Source of the DNA: Lunularia cruciata
Lineage: Eukaryota; Streptophyta; Marchantiopsida; Lunulariales; Lunulariaceae
Direction: 5' to 3'
Length of the DNA stretch: 64,000 bases
Assembly (NCBI GenBank): GCA_948567375.1
Contig: OX419761.1
Location: 45,076,501 to 45,140,500, forward strand
This document shows positions 9,795 to 20,408 of the stretch, one piece after another. The notes under the pieces were generated by a model. That model had not been told where the DNA came from and did not search any database. It saw nothing but the letters and a program-made list of their open reading frames with translations. Made by a program: the position numbers and the translations under genes. The first letter of the stretch is position 1; each line of letters starts with the position of its first letter.

Positions 9795-11230
9795 ATATAC
9801 CAAAACTCAAATCTAATCAATCACTCATTGTCCTTGCTCTCTCCCTCATCCTCTCTATCATCAACACTCTCATCCTTGTCCAAGCTATTTGCATCCTCAT
9901 GATCTGTAACACCCATTTGTGCATGTGTGTGGTATTGTGATATTTAGCTTGGTATTACAAGTACTTAAGAGATATTATTTATATAGAGATAAAGGATGGT
10001 TCTATATTAGTCATGGTTAGCTAAAGTTAGTCATAGCTAAGATAGAGGGGACCTTACTATAGAGGAAGTAGAAAAGATGAGCACCACTATTTTGGATTTT
10101 AGTGTATTGACTTGGTATTATTCCTATGTGTTTGGCTTTGAGGAAAGAGTTGAGAACTCTTGGGCCAGCAAGCCTTTTTGTTTTGGATTCTTCTTTAATC
10201 CAAGGATAGTCCATGTGAGGGAATCCTTGACAAGATAGGACCACATGCTTAGGGGAATATGCCCATGTGAATGGATATTCCTTTCTACTTTTTGACTTGA
10301 CTTGATTTTTAGTCTAGTAACTTGAGTTACTACGGTAATCAGTAATTTTTGTACGTAACTATTTCACAAGTATATAAACAAGGGGTGAGAAGGTACTCAT
10401 CATCCTTTCATTTGCAACTATCTCTCTCTCATTGAGTTTTATGGTGAGCAATATCTTGAGTCTTGGAGTGTTAGCCTTGGAGGAGTATGATGGAGTTGGG
10501 GTTCCTTGCCTTCTTAGTCCATGGTGCACTATCATAATAGCCATCAGAGGTTCATCCTGAGTGAGAGATAGGCCGGCTCACAGATCATGATCATCCTCTT
10601 CTACTTGTATAATCTCCTCTTCTCCATCACTCAAGTACACCACTTCCTCCTCAGGAATGAAACCTCTCTCCACAAAGAGATGAGTGAGTATCTGCCCAAG
10701 GAAGGTGACTCTGAACCTACACCCCTTAGGTACCCTCAATTGGCTTTGCAAACTCCCCACCTCAGCAATGATAGCTCTAAATGCTAACTCCCCCTAATCA
10801 TGATCCTCCACACCAAATCTCCTCAACACTGTTTTGGTGTTTAGAACCATATGCCTATGTACAATCTTGGGCATAATGGTTGGTGCCACAAGTGCACCCA
10901 TCAACTAGAAGAATGCCCTAAAAGTATGATACACACTTTGTCTAGCAAGATATCTTTTTGAAACCCTATCTCTTTGTGGAAACCAATTTGAAACAGCGGT
11001 GTAAGGAACAATCCTCCATCTTGGTGTCCTCCTCCTTGGCATGGCCAATGCATCTCTAACTATATCCATTATCAATTGAAATTGTCTCCCTTTCACCAAC
11101 CCTGTAAAAGAATTCTTGTCCCAAGTACTCACAAACTGAGTACATGGAAGAACCTAGAAAAACCACCAAGAAAAAATTTATTAACTTCCACCTTCACACA
11201 AGAAGATGCTTGGTGCTGCTCAAAACCATT
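9795..11230 (-). pseudogene. X' : decayed gene of an unrecognised family, split by LTR S2
   Basis: Reading minus from about 11160, the frame gives TQFVSTWDKNSFTGLVKGR, then a region with RDRVSKRYLARQ, then (after a stop at 10905-10907) the next block, another stop near 10791, and FRVTFLGQILTHLF. It ends in an acidic tail (EEEIIQVEEDDHD). That frame runs into S2 at 10582 and resumes beyond it at 9904 as DHEDANSLDKDESVDD..., stopping near 9815. A second diverged copy is X at 46.0-46.6 kb, where WERDTYRGLVHGR and VGKILTHLF align. I do not recognise the family. It is conserved between two loci, carries only two stops in about 350 codons, and may be a transposon-borne ORF. Confidence 0.65.
9905..10582 (+). 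mobile_element. Solo LTR S2 (TGTAACACCC family) inside X'
   Basis: A 678-bp LTR beginning TGTAACACCC and ending GGCTCACA, closely matching S1 along its length. It is flanked by identical gatc at 9901-9904 and 10583-10586. The minus-strand frame of X' continues across it. TATA-like tatataaa lies at 10371-10378. No internal region is present, so it is a product of LTR-LTR recombination. Confidence 0.9.
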
Positions 11231-13157
11231 CCTAAATAGGGAAGAAATGGATGGGTGCCACTAATGGGCGCTCATTGAAACCACAAGATAGGGTTTCAAG
11301 GAAGGATTGCCACGAGATGATGCCCATTGGCACTACCAAATAGTTGCCATTGCGTCGAGTGTTGGGCATCGCAACATGGAGCAGAGGCCAATGTCCAAAG
11401 CTGCATGTAGCCACCCATAGAGGCACAACTGCACTGGGTGCCACTGCGGGATAGGGATTACAAATAAAAGGGTCCTTATGGCATTGAATGATGCTTATGG
11501 GCACAGAGAGACAAGAGGGTTTAGGATTTAAATTATGGGTGACATAAGGCGATGCCCATAGATGCGAGATGGCACAAGATGGTATAGGATGGCACTCCCA
11601 AGCAGAAGAAGACGGTGGTGGGTAATGCCTATAGACATTAAGAAGATGCAAGACCACAAAGGGGAGAAATGCGTAAATGATGGAAAAAAAGTACAATGAA
11701 AATGGAGAAAAAAGAGTTAAGAAGACAAGAATAATACCTCTAGATATGGGTAATGAAGTCCAAGTGTAATTTTGAGACCAATTACATCTAGATTGACCTC
11801 CTTAATTCCAGCTACAATTGTTTGAATTTGGTGTTTATTGAGGCAACATCATTTGATCAATTTCAATGAGTGTTGGATTGTGTGAAAACCAATGAGCCAA
11901 TCCTTTTTTTGAGCATTTCTCATGTCTAGACCATTAACAATCTTCTCATAACCCCATACTTTTGCCATAGATATGTAAATAAATGTAGGAACAATAACTA
12001 ATTTTTTTCCTTGCTCTCCTTTGTCTTCTCACTTGTGTTTAGTCTAAACCCTTGAATCTTCTCCTCTCCTTCCCAATGACAAAACCTCCTCTCTTCTCTT
12101 GTGAAATTTTGAATTTTGGTCTTCAAATATAATACTCTCTTGAAATCCCACTCAAACTCCTTGTTCTACCCAAAAAGCACTTGAAATCAAATGAGTACAC
12201 CCTTTGGCAGTCAAAAATTCAAAAAAACTGCAAATTACACTCCTCCTCGTATGAACACCCATGAAGCTAAAGCTCAAATGCAAATGATTCTAGCTTGATG
12301 ACTTCCCAAAATGGCTCAATTCCAAAAATGTGAAACTCATGTGTAAGAGGAGGGTCCTTATATAGCTCCCACATTACAATTAGTATATTTATATCCACAC
12401 CAAAATAAATTTTTATTTGAGTGGAAACAGCCCAAATTTGGGAAAGAAAAATTAGAATCATTAGCAGTAACATGCCGCACGTCATGTCACAAACGAGCGC
12501 ACTTGACTGTTACTTTAGAGAAGCAGCGGCCCCAATCACCTCCACATCCCAACACGTGGCACTATCAAGAGCCAATAGGCACCACCTAAATTTAAACCTG
12601 TTGGCAACGGCTCCTAACGCCCACAAGCGTCTACCTTTACCTTTGGCATCATACGACATCACCTAAAAACCTATATTAATAATTGCAAATTCCTAAAAAC
12701 ATTGGGCATCACCTAGTGCCATCCAGTGACTTCTTCTTCACAATGGGTTAGACCAAGCACCATCCAACAACTTTGAATGGGGCTCTAAATGACTTTAAGT
12801 GGGGCAAATTTTGGTACCACTTAGTGCTTTGAGAGTAAACAAGGTGACACCTTGTGCCGTCCAACACCTTCAAGTGTAAACAAAGTGATCCCCTACGCTA
12901 TCCAACAGCTTTGAGTGTGAAATGTGCAACATCCAACAACTTTGAGCATGAATTAGGTGACACCTAGTGCATACAAATGTACACATGGTGTCTCCAAGCG
13001 CCTTCTTGCAATTTTACATAAGATTCCATGATGTTCAAGGGAGCAACATGCATTTTTGTAAACTTGTTGTTTGTGGAAGGATAGGGATATGATAATAAAT
13101 GAAATACCAAAACATTACCAGATATGAGGAATTGAAGCACGAATATTCTAGAGAAAC
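11231..13157. other. Non-coding interval with degenerate short tandem repeats
   Basis: No credible gene. Between about 11270 and 11640 and again at 12690-12990 the sequence is built from diverged short units carrying words such as GGCATCACCTAGTGCC, ATCCAACAACTTTGA and GATGCCCATTGGCA. The long minus-strand open frame at 11232-11696 is low-complexity and has no recognisable domain. The interval separates X' from the Harbinger remnant and may be untranslated parts of either element. Confidence 0.5.
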
Positions 13158-14590
13158 TCATTTAGGTATATTATCAAGGTGATAAGCAAGGCATTGTTGC
13201 ATCACCCTTGACCAACTTTCTTCTCTACCAAGTTCTATTCTATTCAAAGATATTTTTGAATCTATTTGAGTTTCCTTGGAAAATTGTCCATTGTCTTCTA
13301 ACCAAACCTCTAACCTATTGATAAAAAAGTTGTGTAGAATATTACACACAAAAACTCACTTTAAAAGATATGAATTTCTACTATTGTCTTTAAGTTGCAC
13401 TCTTAGCTCACAAAGAGAATGCTATCTAGCTTTCTCATATACTCATATACAATGCTCATTTGTCACCCTTGTTTTTGCCAAATATTTGTTGAAATCTTGC
13501 CTGTCCTCTAATTAGACTTACTTGAAAGTTGGGACTAGGTGATGCATGGGTACATAACCAGAATCACCTAAAAGGTACTCTTTTGCCTCAAAATTGCAAC
13601 ATCCTCCCTCTATTTCAAGTCATTCCACAATGATGATATTTTCAAACAAGTCATGTCATGACATGACCCTAACATTCTTGCACATAAAAAAATCAAATCA
13701 TACCTTTAATAAAATCTTGCAAATGTACAAAGAAGCATGCCCATTACATTGAACAAAAGAAACAAAAAAAAATATAACACTTACTTCCAGTAAAATGTAT
13801 AATTCTCCTTTTATCATCACAAATCACTTGGCAGTTTATAAAATAGGAACCCTTTTGGCTTAAATAGATTTCTCCATTCATGGTGGGTTGATCAGGAAAC
13901 AATGTTCCATCTATCAAACCAACACAATCTGGAGAACGTTTTTGTGCAAAGACTATGGATATCCTTCTCCTCTCCTTGTGCTAAGCCCATGCACTTTGAC
14001 TTCTCATCAAACGTAATATGGCCACCATAACTCTATTAGTAAAGGCAATTATTGAACTTGCACTAATGCTCCAAATATTTAACCCTTGTGCAACACAAGC
14101 TCCATTTCTGTGACGTCCAAATCTATCCAAAGCTAGAGCTACTTGGATCCACACGGGTGTTTGCTCCCTTCTGTAGTTTTTCTCAAAATAATGTGCATTT
14201 TAATCAAATCTACTAATGTTGAAAAAGAATCAACATCCATTCTAGTAAGTTTGCGAAGTGCCTTCACATACAGATTTCTAAATACTTTATCACAAATTCT
14301 TGACTACAAAGATAAGTAACTCGAGGTTCCATGTATTGATGTGATTCCAAGCATACTCCCACCCACTAATCAGTAACTCTAGCATATCTAAATCTCCTTC
14401 TACTCCTTCATCTTCATCTTCTAATATTTGCTGCAAGAACTCCAAATCTAATCGAATAATCCATTATATACATTTTCTAATATTTCTAGTTAGTTCTATT
14501 CATGTGCTCCCTCTTAGCATGTCCTCCTTGACTGATTCTTCAATCACTAAAGATAATACCTTCTTGGCATGCTCTACACTTTTCACTTAA
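13158..14590 (-). pseudogene. PIF/Harbinger (HARBI1-like) transposase, dead
   Basis: Reading minus from about 14590: LDLEFLQQILEDEDEG, then a helix-turn-helix area with VALALDRFGRHRNGACVAQG (about 14155-14095), then CVGLIDGTLFPDQP with the first catalytic Asp at 13909-13911 and ICDDKRRI nearby. The second Asp lies in LLGDSGY (about 13553-13573), and the Glu in RVTNEH at 13455-13457. The C-terminal block CNILHNFFI (13158-13349) is the usual Harbinger ending. All three DDE residues are visible in the right order. Frameshifts and at least six stops make it inactive. I did not find the terminal inverted repeats. Confidence 0.85.
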
Positions 14591-15292
14591 ATCTCTATTC
14601 TCTGCACATTACACAAGAGAACAAGATAAGAATTCAGTTCAGAACTAATACTAGAACAAGGTATTTTTTAATTATTGAAATTGGATCAAATTCACTCACT
14701 CCTTCCAACCTTCACACAATCCGCATTCCCTTTCCGTAGTCAATTTTCTCATTCTTGTCCTCCTCTTTCATTTTGCCAACTCATGCACAAATCTCCCAAA
14801 TCCGTGATCAATATTCTTGGTCATTTGTGTTCTACGTTATTAGGCATCACCCTGGTGTCCCATCGCCCCTTCGATGGCCACCATCGTCACCTCAACCTAA
14901 AGGAGGCACTTTATTAACCCTAATATGTAATTAATGCATTACGGGTGTGATAACAAAGTTTTTTGTATCCTTTATTTCTATGATCCGCCTCTTATGGAGT
15001 GTGCTAATAATAAGGGACTTGGACAGAACTCCATAGTATCTCTTTTTTCCCTTAGGCCCGCACCCCATACTTATTTACTCAACGCTTCATAATAATCTAT
15101 ATGAAAATATACATAACTTCGTGAAACTATTTCTGAAACCCCCTAATATGTACCTAGTTATAAATCTGGGTGTAGTTAGGACTCACTTGCCACATCAAGC
15201 TAAAAGAAAATTGCTAAGTTTTTCTCCAAACTTGGGTCATAGTTAATTTTAACTTCTGTGTTGACTCTTTCTATCTGTTGTGTGACATTTAG
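14591..15292. other. Intergenic, no gene recognised
   Basis: AT-rich flank of the Harbinger remnant. Short open frames such as 14675-14917 have no recognisable domain. I see no RNA gene or repeat that I can support. Confidence 0.4.
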
Positions 15293-15530
15293 GTGAAAGA
15301 AAAAGGCGACCTTGTTGAGAACATGAAGGATGAGACGACCCAATCAAGGGAGAGACGAACAAGGTAAAATAAGGCTAGGCCCCAATAGAATTTATATGAG
15401 AAATCCGCCCTACTGCACTTCAGATATTTGAGCTATGCAAGTCGTATGGTCTACAAACAATTAGAGCACCCGAAGAAGCATCACTTAGTGTGATTGCTCT
15501 CTTATGGATTGCACCAGTCCAGAGAATGGG
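15293..15530 (+). repeat. Repeat R, copy 1
   Basis: Shares a diverged but collinear series of words with two minus-strand copies at 18841-19165 and 41700-41915: AAGGCGACC, then a purine-rich ATGAAGGA block, then CCCAATAGAATTTATATGA, then a CAGATATTTGAGCTA block, and GTGATTGCTCTC. It has an open frame flanked by splice-like sites, but its repetition elsewhere argues against an exon. Class unknown; it could be an LTR or a non-autonomous element end. Confidence 0.5.
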
Positions 15531-17000
15531 TACGACTATTGGAAAGTTTCAAAAGATCGACTGTTGTACAGATCCGGAATCGAGATACGCACATGTATAT
15601 GTGGGATGCAGCATGAGTGCGTCATTGCAAGTCGCTGGTTTTGTTGCAAAAGAAGTTATTTTTTTTATCGCATAGCTTGTTAACAGGTTGTGAATAATTT
15701 CTCTTAAAGATGGTAAAAATTCAAAATCCGAATTTTCTTTCCCCATCGGTGTACATTTTTCCGGATAAGAGTTCAGCGTAAAACTGAGTATTTGACTGTT
15801 CTTCTCTTCATTTTGCCCACCAAATTTTCGAGGTATCGAACATAATTTAGTTGTATGTTACAGTCAATGATTGGATTTGGACAGCAGACAGAAAAGATCC
15901 ATTTGAGGTGAGGGTTTTTTTATTTTTCAGTTTGTTTTTAGATTTAGAAGTCTTTTCCCACAAGGCATGGTTGTATCAGATCATTGGATAACGATCAGTG
16001 TTCATTATTTTTCACATTATGTCCTTGAAATATGTGAATTTGATTTTCTGTTAGTAAGAAGGTTAGGGGTGTCTTAAATTTAGATTTTTTGCACATGGCC
16101 GATGAAATTAAGAATTGGGAGACGAATTTGATGCGTACTTAAACATCATAGAGAAGTAAGATGTTCGTTTTTCGTTAACAGTATATAAATGTAATTTCTG
16201 TATAGTTTTATTACAAATATAATCAACGTATAATATTCTACATGTCATTTATGTATAGATTTGTTACAAGTATGTTATCTATGTATTTTTTTTACATAGT
16301 AAATGGGGTATGTAGGAATGTATATCACTTTGGTATAAACTGTTTCCTAAGTTACCGTTCAACAAGCGGTGTGATGGTTACAATTCTAACAAATTGATAT
16401 ATGGTACTTTGATTACATGTTACATTGTTCTGATGTAGGTTTTGCAGTATTCTGAACAGGTTTATTTTTTCCAAAATTAATTGTGGAAGTGAGTAGTGAC
16501 GATTTTGATAAATAAAATTTTTTTGTTGTTTATGTTTTATGGTGCTCAGTTTGTTTTGACATATTTGCAGCTAGGTTGCGTGTATAATCAGTTTGTATCT
16601 GCTAAATATAGATGTTTACATCGTTGTTCTCTAATCTTCGCTGTACGTTTTTTTTGAGCGGTAGTTAGTAGATATAGTGTGCGTATTATCGGCGCAATGG
16701 AAAAGATAATATCGTAGTATATCCTCTACCTTTCATTATATACGGGAGATTTCATCAAGTGGCACTAAGTAGAACAGAATTATTGGGTATAGTTTATTAG
16801 TGAATTATGGAGTACATAATTTTCTATGCAATGGCCATGTGTCACTTGGAGTGGTAGATATAATGCGTGCATGTGTATTAGCGTCATGGAGATTTGAAAT
16901 GTGCAGTAGTTGAAAGCAGCTGCTATGTGAAATTTCATAAGTTCACATATCCAGTTGAATTAGGTACACTCAACAATTCTTCGACAATGGGAATATATAT
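15531..17000. other. AT-rich intergenic sequence
   Basis: No open frame with recognisable homology. Possible splice-site words occur near 15862 and 15909, but no exon chain could be built. The stretch forms the left side of the gene-bearing island. Confidence 0.4.
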
Positions 17001-17312
17001 ACGCTATGGCTTACAGTGGTAGTAGACTAGATCTGCTTACTCGTTAGCACAGGGAAGTTGCAGCCATGCAGTCGCCATGGAATATACACCAACGTTTAGA
17101 GTGGTAGTGAACTGGGTCTGCTTATTCATTTGCAACAGGGCAGCTGCAGCCATGCAGCCGCCATGGGGACACTCATGAGTTCACACATGCAGTCGAATTA
17201 GGTAGATGCGCAATCGTCCGCTCACGGCATTATACGCACCCAAGGTTTAGTGATAACAAACTGGGTTTGGATACTCATTTGCACAAAAAAGCATACACCA
17301 AATGCAGCCATT
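17000..17312. repeat. Three diverged tandem units upstream of the small ORF
   Basis: The words GTGGTAGT(A/G)(G/A)ACT, CTGCTTA(C/T)TC, and TTGCAGCCATGCAG(T/C)CGCCATGG or GCTGCAGCCATGCAGCC appear in the same order at about 17020-17082, 17100-17166 and (decayed) 17245-17310. The spacing is about 85 bp and then about 145 bp. The function is unknown. Confidence 0.6.
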
Positions 17313-17526
17313 GACGGCTGCAATGGACATGAATTCATGCGACGAAGCGCAGTACGTACAGTCGCAATCGTCCGGTGATTTCCAGAGGAAATTTCCCTCA
17401 CCCTACAGATTTAAGGCTTCGAAACTTCGTAAGGCAGGGAATGACCACGCTGTTAAGCAGGAATATCCACCGTCTCCCGTGGCCACTATAACGCTTAACC
17501 TGCGCAGAGCCGACCTGGCCATCTAG
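17302..17526 (+). CDS. Hypothetical 74-residue ORF, weak
   Basis: Open from the ATG at 17302 to the TAG at 17524, with balanced base composition unlike the surrounding transposons. The product is basic and serine-rich (FPSPYRFKASKLRKAG in the middle) with no signal peptide, membrane segment or domain that I recognise. The first ATG lies in the end of the tandem units, so the internal Met-Asp-Met-Asn at about residue 8 is an alternative start. It could be a first exon or chance. Confidence 0.2.
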   Translation: MQPLTAAMDMNSCDEAQYVQSQSSGDFQRKFPSPYRFKASKLRKAGNDHAVKQEYPPSPVATITLNLRRADLAI

Positions 17527-17584
17527 CGCGAAAAGAAAATTTCAGCGCTCGTCTTCGATTCGGAGCCGGAGGCTCGGATCAAGT

Positions 17585-17969
17585 CTAAACCCCACTAGGA
17601 ACGTTATAAGCTGCACAGGGTAACAAGAAATTCGAGTTAAGGAGGGATGGACGGGAGCGAAAGGAAAGAATCTTTATTTCGAACAGTTAATTGGATGGCT
17701 CTTGCTTCAGCTGCAGACTTTTATGGTACACTAGGTAGTAAGTCCTGGACTATCAACATACTCCCAAGAGCGTAACAAGTGCATAGGAAGCGTGATGAGC
17801 CAAGACATACTGCACCAGGATGGTTTGTGGAGCGAAGGGAGAATTCGTCCATCCCCTTCGCTGCTCCGGGCTCAAAAGTCTTCCAGATGCAAGTGTAAAA
17901 CCTTTGGATGCAGGGACTCACGGAGCTTAAACTGAGACTTCAACACATAGGACTGCCGGACAACTTACC
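17585..17969 (-). other. Presumed intron and 3' end of the lipid-transfer protein gene
   Basis: The LTP exon ends with G|GTAAGT at 17969/17968, four bases after the codon of the last motif cysteine. Possible acceptors are TAGTCCAG (exon starting 17744, stop within five codons) and a better pyrimidine tract ending CCTGTGCAG (exon starting 17610, stop at about 17585). An AATAAA on the minus strand at 17672-17677 favours the nearer acceptor. Unresolved without transcripts. Confidence 0.4.
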
Positions 17970-18284
17970 TCCGCACTTCGTGCCTGGGGGGACATGTCGT
18001 CCGCAGGCCTTGGCCAGCGAGAGAGCCCTTGGGATGTCGAACTTGATACCACTCTTCGTCGCAAGGTCACAGAGACATTGATCAGGAATACTTGGTTTCC
18101 TCACAAGGTCACAGCATCGGTCCGTAGGAGCGTTCGATTTGTTCGTGATATAGGAGAGGCAGTCTGCAAAAGTTAGCGCCCCTGGACAGTCGGCAGCAGC
18201 TAGTTGAACCCCGAGTATGACGACCAGGCATAGCGCTGCGAATTTAACAGACATCATACCCATACTTTCCGCACGCAGACACAA
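17940..18284 (-). CDS. Non-specific lipid transfer protein (eight-cysteine motif)
   Basis: Small secreted protein of the plant nsLTP family, which binds lipids in a hydrophobic tunnel at the cell surface and helps build cuticle and wall layers. The ORF has 114 codons. The likely start is Met8, Met10 or Met11, followed by a hydrophobic signal peptide (VKFAALCLVVILGVQLAAA) cut before ADC. Mature cysteines are at 33, 42, 57, 58, 70, 72, 94 and 104, giving C-x8-C-x14-CC-x11-C-x-C-x21-C-x9-C. That spacing is nearer the type-D/G LTPs than type I (which has x19 before CxC). A consensus donor four bases after the last cysteine codon suggests an intron at the position conserved in this family, so the last ten residues of the unspliced ORF may be intronic. 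No frame damage; this is the one host gene I trust. Confidence 0.85.
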   Translation of the reverse strand: MCLRAESMGMMSVKFAALCLVVILGVQLAAADCPGALTFADCLSYITNKSNAPTDRCCDLVRKPSIPDQCLCDLATKSGIKFDIPRALSLAKACGRHVPPGTKCGGKLSGSPMC

Positions 18285-18371
18285 CTACTGGCGTTCCACG
18301 AAAAGTAGAGAAGGCGTAGGTTCAGATGGTGCTTCGGTGGGCTCCGTGTGGTGAATCTGAAGGGAAAACTG

Positions 18372-18384
18372 GTGCTATATATAC
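18372..18384 (-). promoter_or_regulatory. TATA box of the lipid-transfer protein gene
   Basis: On the minus strand the sequence reads GGTATATATAGCACC, about 90-120 bases upstream of the candidate start codons. It is the only good TATA box in the upstream region and predicts a 5' UTR of roughly 60-90 nt. Confidence 0.6.
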
Positions 18385-18840
18385 CGTCCGAGAAAACACA
18401 ACAGTGGTTAAATGACAGTTCGGTGAGAAGATCATACAGTAGCTTACAGCGTCTCGTGACGGCTGAAGAGAGCGAGATTTGTCGCGTGGCGTCATCTTCA
18501 CCTCAACTGTAGATTTGTCGTGCAGCATTTACGTACTTCAGACCACGGCGATAGTGGACGCACTACATGCCGATGGGACGGTGCGTGCAATCAATTGACC
18601 TGGAAGGCCTGTAAGTGCTATACGGCAGTCAAATATTGTGTTGCAGAAGCGGAGGTTGACCTACTGTTAACTGTTTATAATTGTCCATGCTCGGGAAAAA
18701 CTGAAAAGGTAACGACAGAAAACTAACAAACGAGGCAGTTGATAATATTTTCTCGGTTATTCTCTATTTCTCAACTCAACTCAAAAAAAACTCAACCTCT
18801 CTTTGTGTGCGTGTGTCTATCCCCTCTATTGTGTGTCCAT

Positions 18841-19165
18841 CTCCTCTACAGAAGGGAAGTGGTTGTTGCAATCCTTAGGAGAACAATCACATTACAGAAG
18901 GGAAGTGATTGTTGCAATACACAGGAGAACAATCACATCCGGTTGAAAATTTTCCGTGATATTCCAGTTGTATGTAGATCGTACAATTAGCTCTGATATT
19001 TTAGGTGCAATACGGTAAATTTATCATAGAGACTCTATTGGTGCTCAGCCCATGTTACTTGTTTTTGTTTTTCCCTTTTCCCTTGTACGGGCTTGATGGG
19101 GTCTTCCCCTCCTTCATTTTTCCCAAAGGGTCGCCTTTTCTCTACCTCTTTGTCATTTTAAAATC
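18841..19165 (-). repeat. Repeat R, copy 2
   Basis: Minus-strand copy of the repeat at 15293-15530, with matching AAAAGGCGACC, ATGAAGGAG, CACCAATAGAGT and GTGATTGTTCTCC blocks in order. It lies just upstream of the LTP promoter and includes the duplicated 46-bp unit at 18847-18938. Confidence 0.5.
18847..18938. repeat. 46-bp tandem duplication with internal hairpin
   Basis: Two units start TACAGAAGGGAAGTG at 18847 and 18893. In the second, GTGATTGTT and AACAATCAC form a 9-bp stem around a 14-bp loop; the first unit has one stem mismatch. Confidence 0.85.
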
Positions 19166-19973
19166 AAGGTACTGCTAAATAGATTGTTGCAAAAATGAAT
19201 TTCCTAGCAGGTGAAACTCTTCGTGAAACTCAATGTAATTCTCAGCTTGCTTCTATCATATAAATTCGTTTTTGTAAGTTTCAGAACCAAGATAGTCATA
19301 ATTCATTGCACCTGAGAATAAAAATTGCAATTACACGTAAGTAAGTTGATTTAAGTCTATAGTAATTATTTTAACTAGGACCTCGAATTAATAGAAAAAA
19401 TAGAGTATGTGCAAGTAATTTATAAGCTTAGATATGTTAATAGATTAAAACTTTTATAAAACCAAATATGTGACTGTGTGTTGAATAGTCTATGTATTGT
19501 AAACAAGATCTGACTTCATTTTGAAATTTCTCAAAATTTTCTATAAGTTACTCCAACATAATAGTTGTATTAAAATAATAACTGAACTTTATTGATAAAA
19601 ATAAGGTTACTAATTGGGAAGTTCAGTCGATTGCCATAATACTTATGTATTCATAGCTGTTGATATTTCCCACCTACTTCTTTTTGATTCTGAAGGTTTT
19701 GTCTTATATAATTTAAATCTTTGGATTTTGAAATAATTCATCGTATGAGTTAAGCAGCCCTACTAGAATAAAAGGCAATAACCGGGAAAATACAATATCT
19801 GTGTAAGGTCCTTTTTTCCTGGAAATGAATCCTTGCCTTGGACTGTAATCAAGTTGATCTTTCTCAACCGAGGAAAAGATGAGAATAAAAACGACAAGAA
19901 GTTATCTAGTTTGAGTGGAAATACAAATCAACAAAATTCTAATGTTGAGAATCTTGATCAAAGAAAGTGACAA
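19166..19973. other. AT-rich intergenic sequence
   Basis: No open frame or repeat that I can assign between repeat R and the long foldback. Confidence 0.4.
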
Positions 19974-20336
19974 AGTGAACATATGTATTTTACTTTCAAG
20001 ATAAAATTTAGCTTCCTAGATTTTGGAATCTTTATAGGTTATTGTATTTTAAAAACCTTACAATTTCTTAAAAATAAGAGACTGATCTAAAATATAAAAT
20101 TTCACATTAATAAATATGATTGCATGCATAATTCTATAACAAAATTTACAGTCATAAGATTGATATGCTTTATTATAGAAGTATGCATGCAATCATATTT
20201 ATTAATGTGAAATTTGATATTTTAGATCAGTCTTTTAGTTTCAAGAAATTGTAAGAAATTTTTAAATAATAACCTATAATATTCCAAAATCTAGGAAGCT
20301 AAATTTTAGCTTGAAAGTAAAATACATATTTTCACT
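19974..20336. repeat. Long foldback (about 165-bp imperfect inverted repeat)
   Basis: Left arm 19974-20138 and right arm 20174-20336 are reverse complements over nearly their whole length. Near-identical blocks include ATGTATTTTACTTTCAAG, TTTAGCTTCCTAGATTTTGG, AGACTGATCTAAAATAT and TTCACATTAATAAATATGAT. The loop is about 35 bp. Weaker pairing extends outward to about 19945 and 20375. It could be a foldback/MITE-type element, or a young inverted duplication able to give a long hairpin RNA. Confidence 0.85.
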
Positions 20337-20408
20337 TGCTAAACTTGAAAATAAAATTGATCAAGTTGAATATCCAAAATTTTTATAAAGCATATCAATC
20401 TTATGACT
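20150..20408. repeat. 23-bp exact inverted repeat linking foldback loop and right flank
   Basis: Bases 20150-20172 (AGTCATAAGATTGATATGCT...) are the exact reverse complement of 20386-20408. The first copy lies in the loop of the long foldback and the second just outside its right arm. The structure is therefore a double inverted duplication, not a simple two-arm hairpin. Confidence 0.85.

Noticed and set aside
11232-11696. 154-codon minus-strand ORF
   Set aside because: Lies in degenerate short repeats, has no recognisable domain or signal, and is the complement of repeated GGCACT / GATGCCCAT words.
15293-15920. Possible short exons of a plus-strand gene (open frame ending AAG|GTAAAA at 15363; another segment between TTACAG and GAG|GTGAGG near 15863-15908)
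   Set aside because: The first lies in repeat R, which recurs at two other loci, and the phases of the two pieces do not join. Not enough to call a gene.
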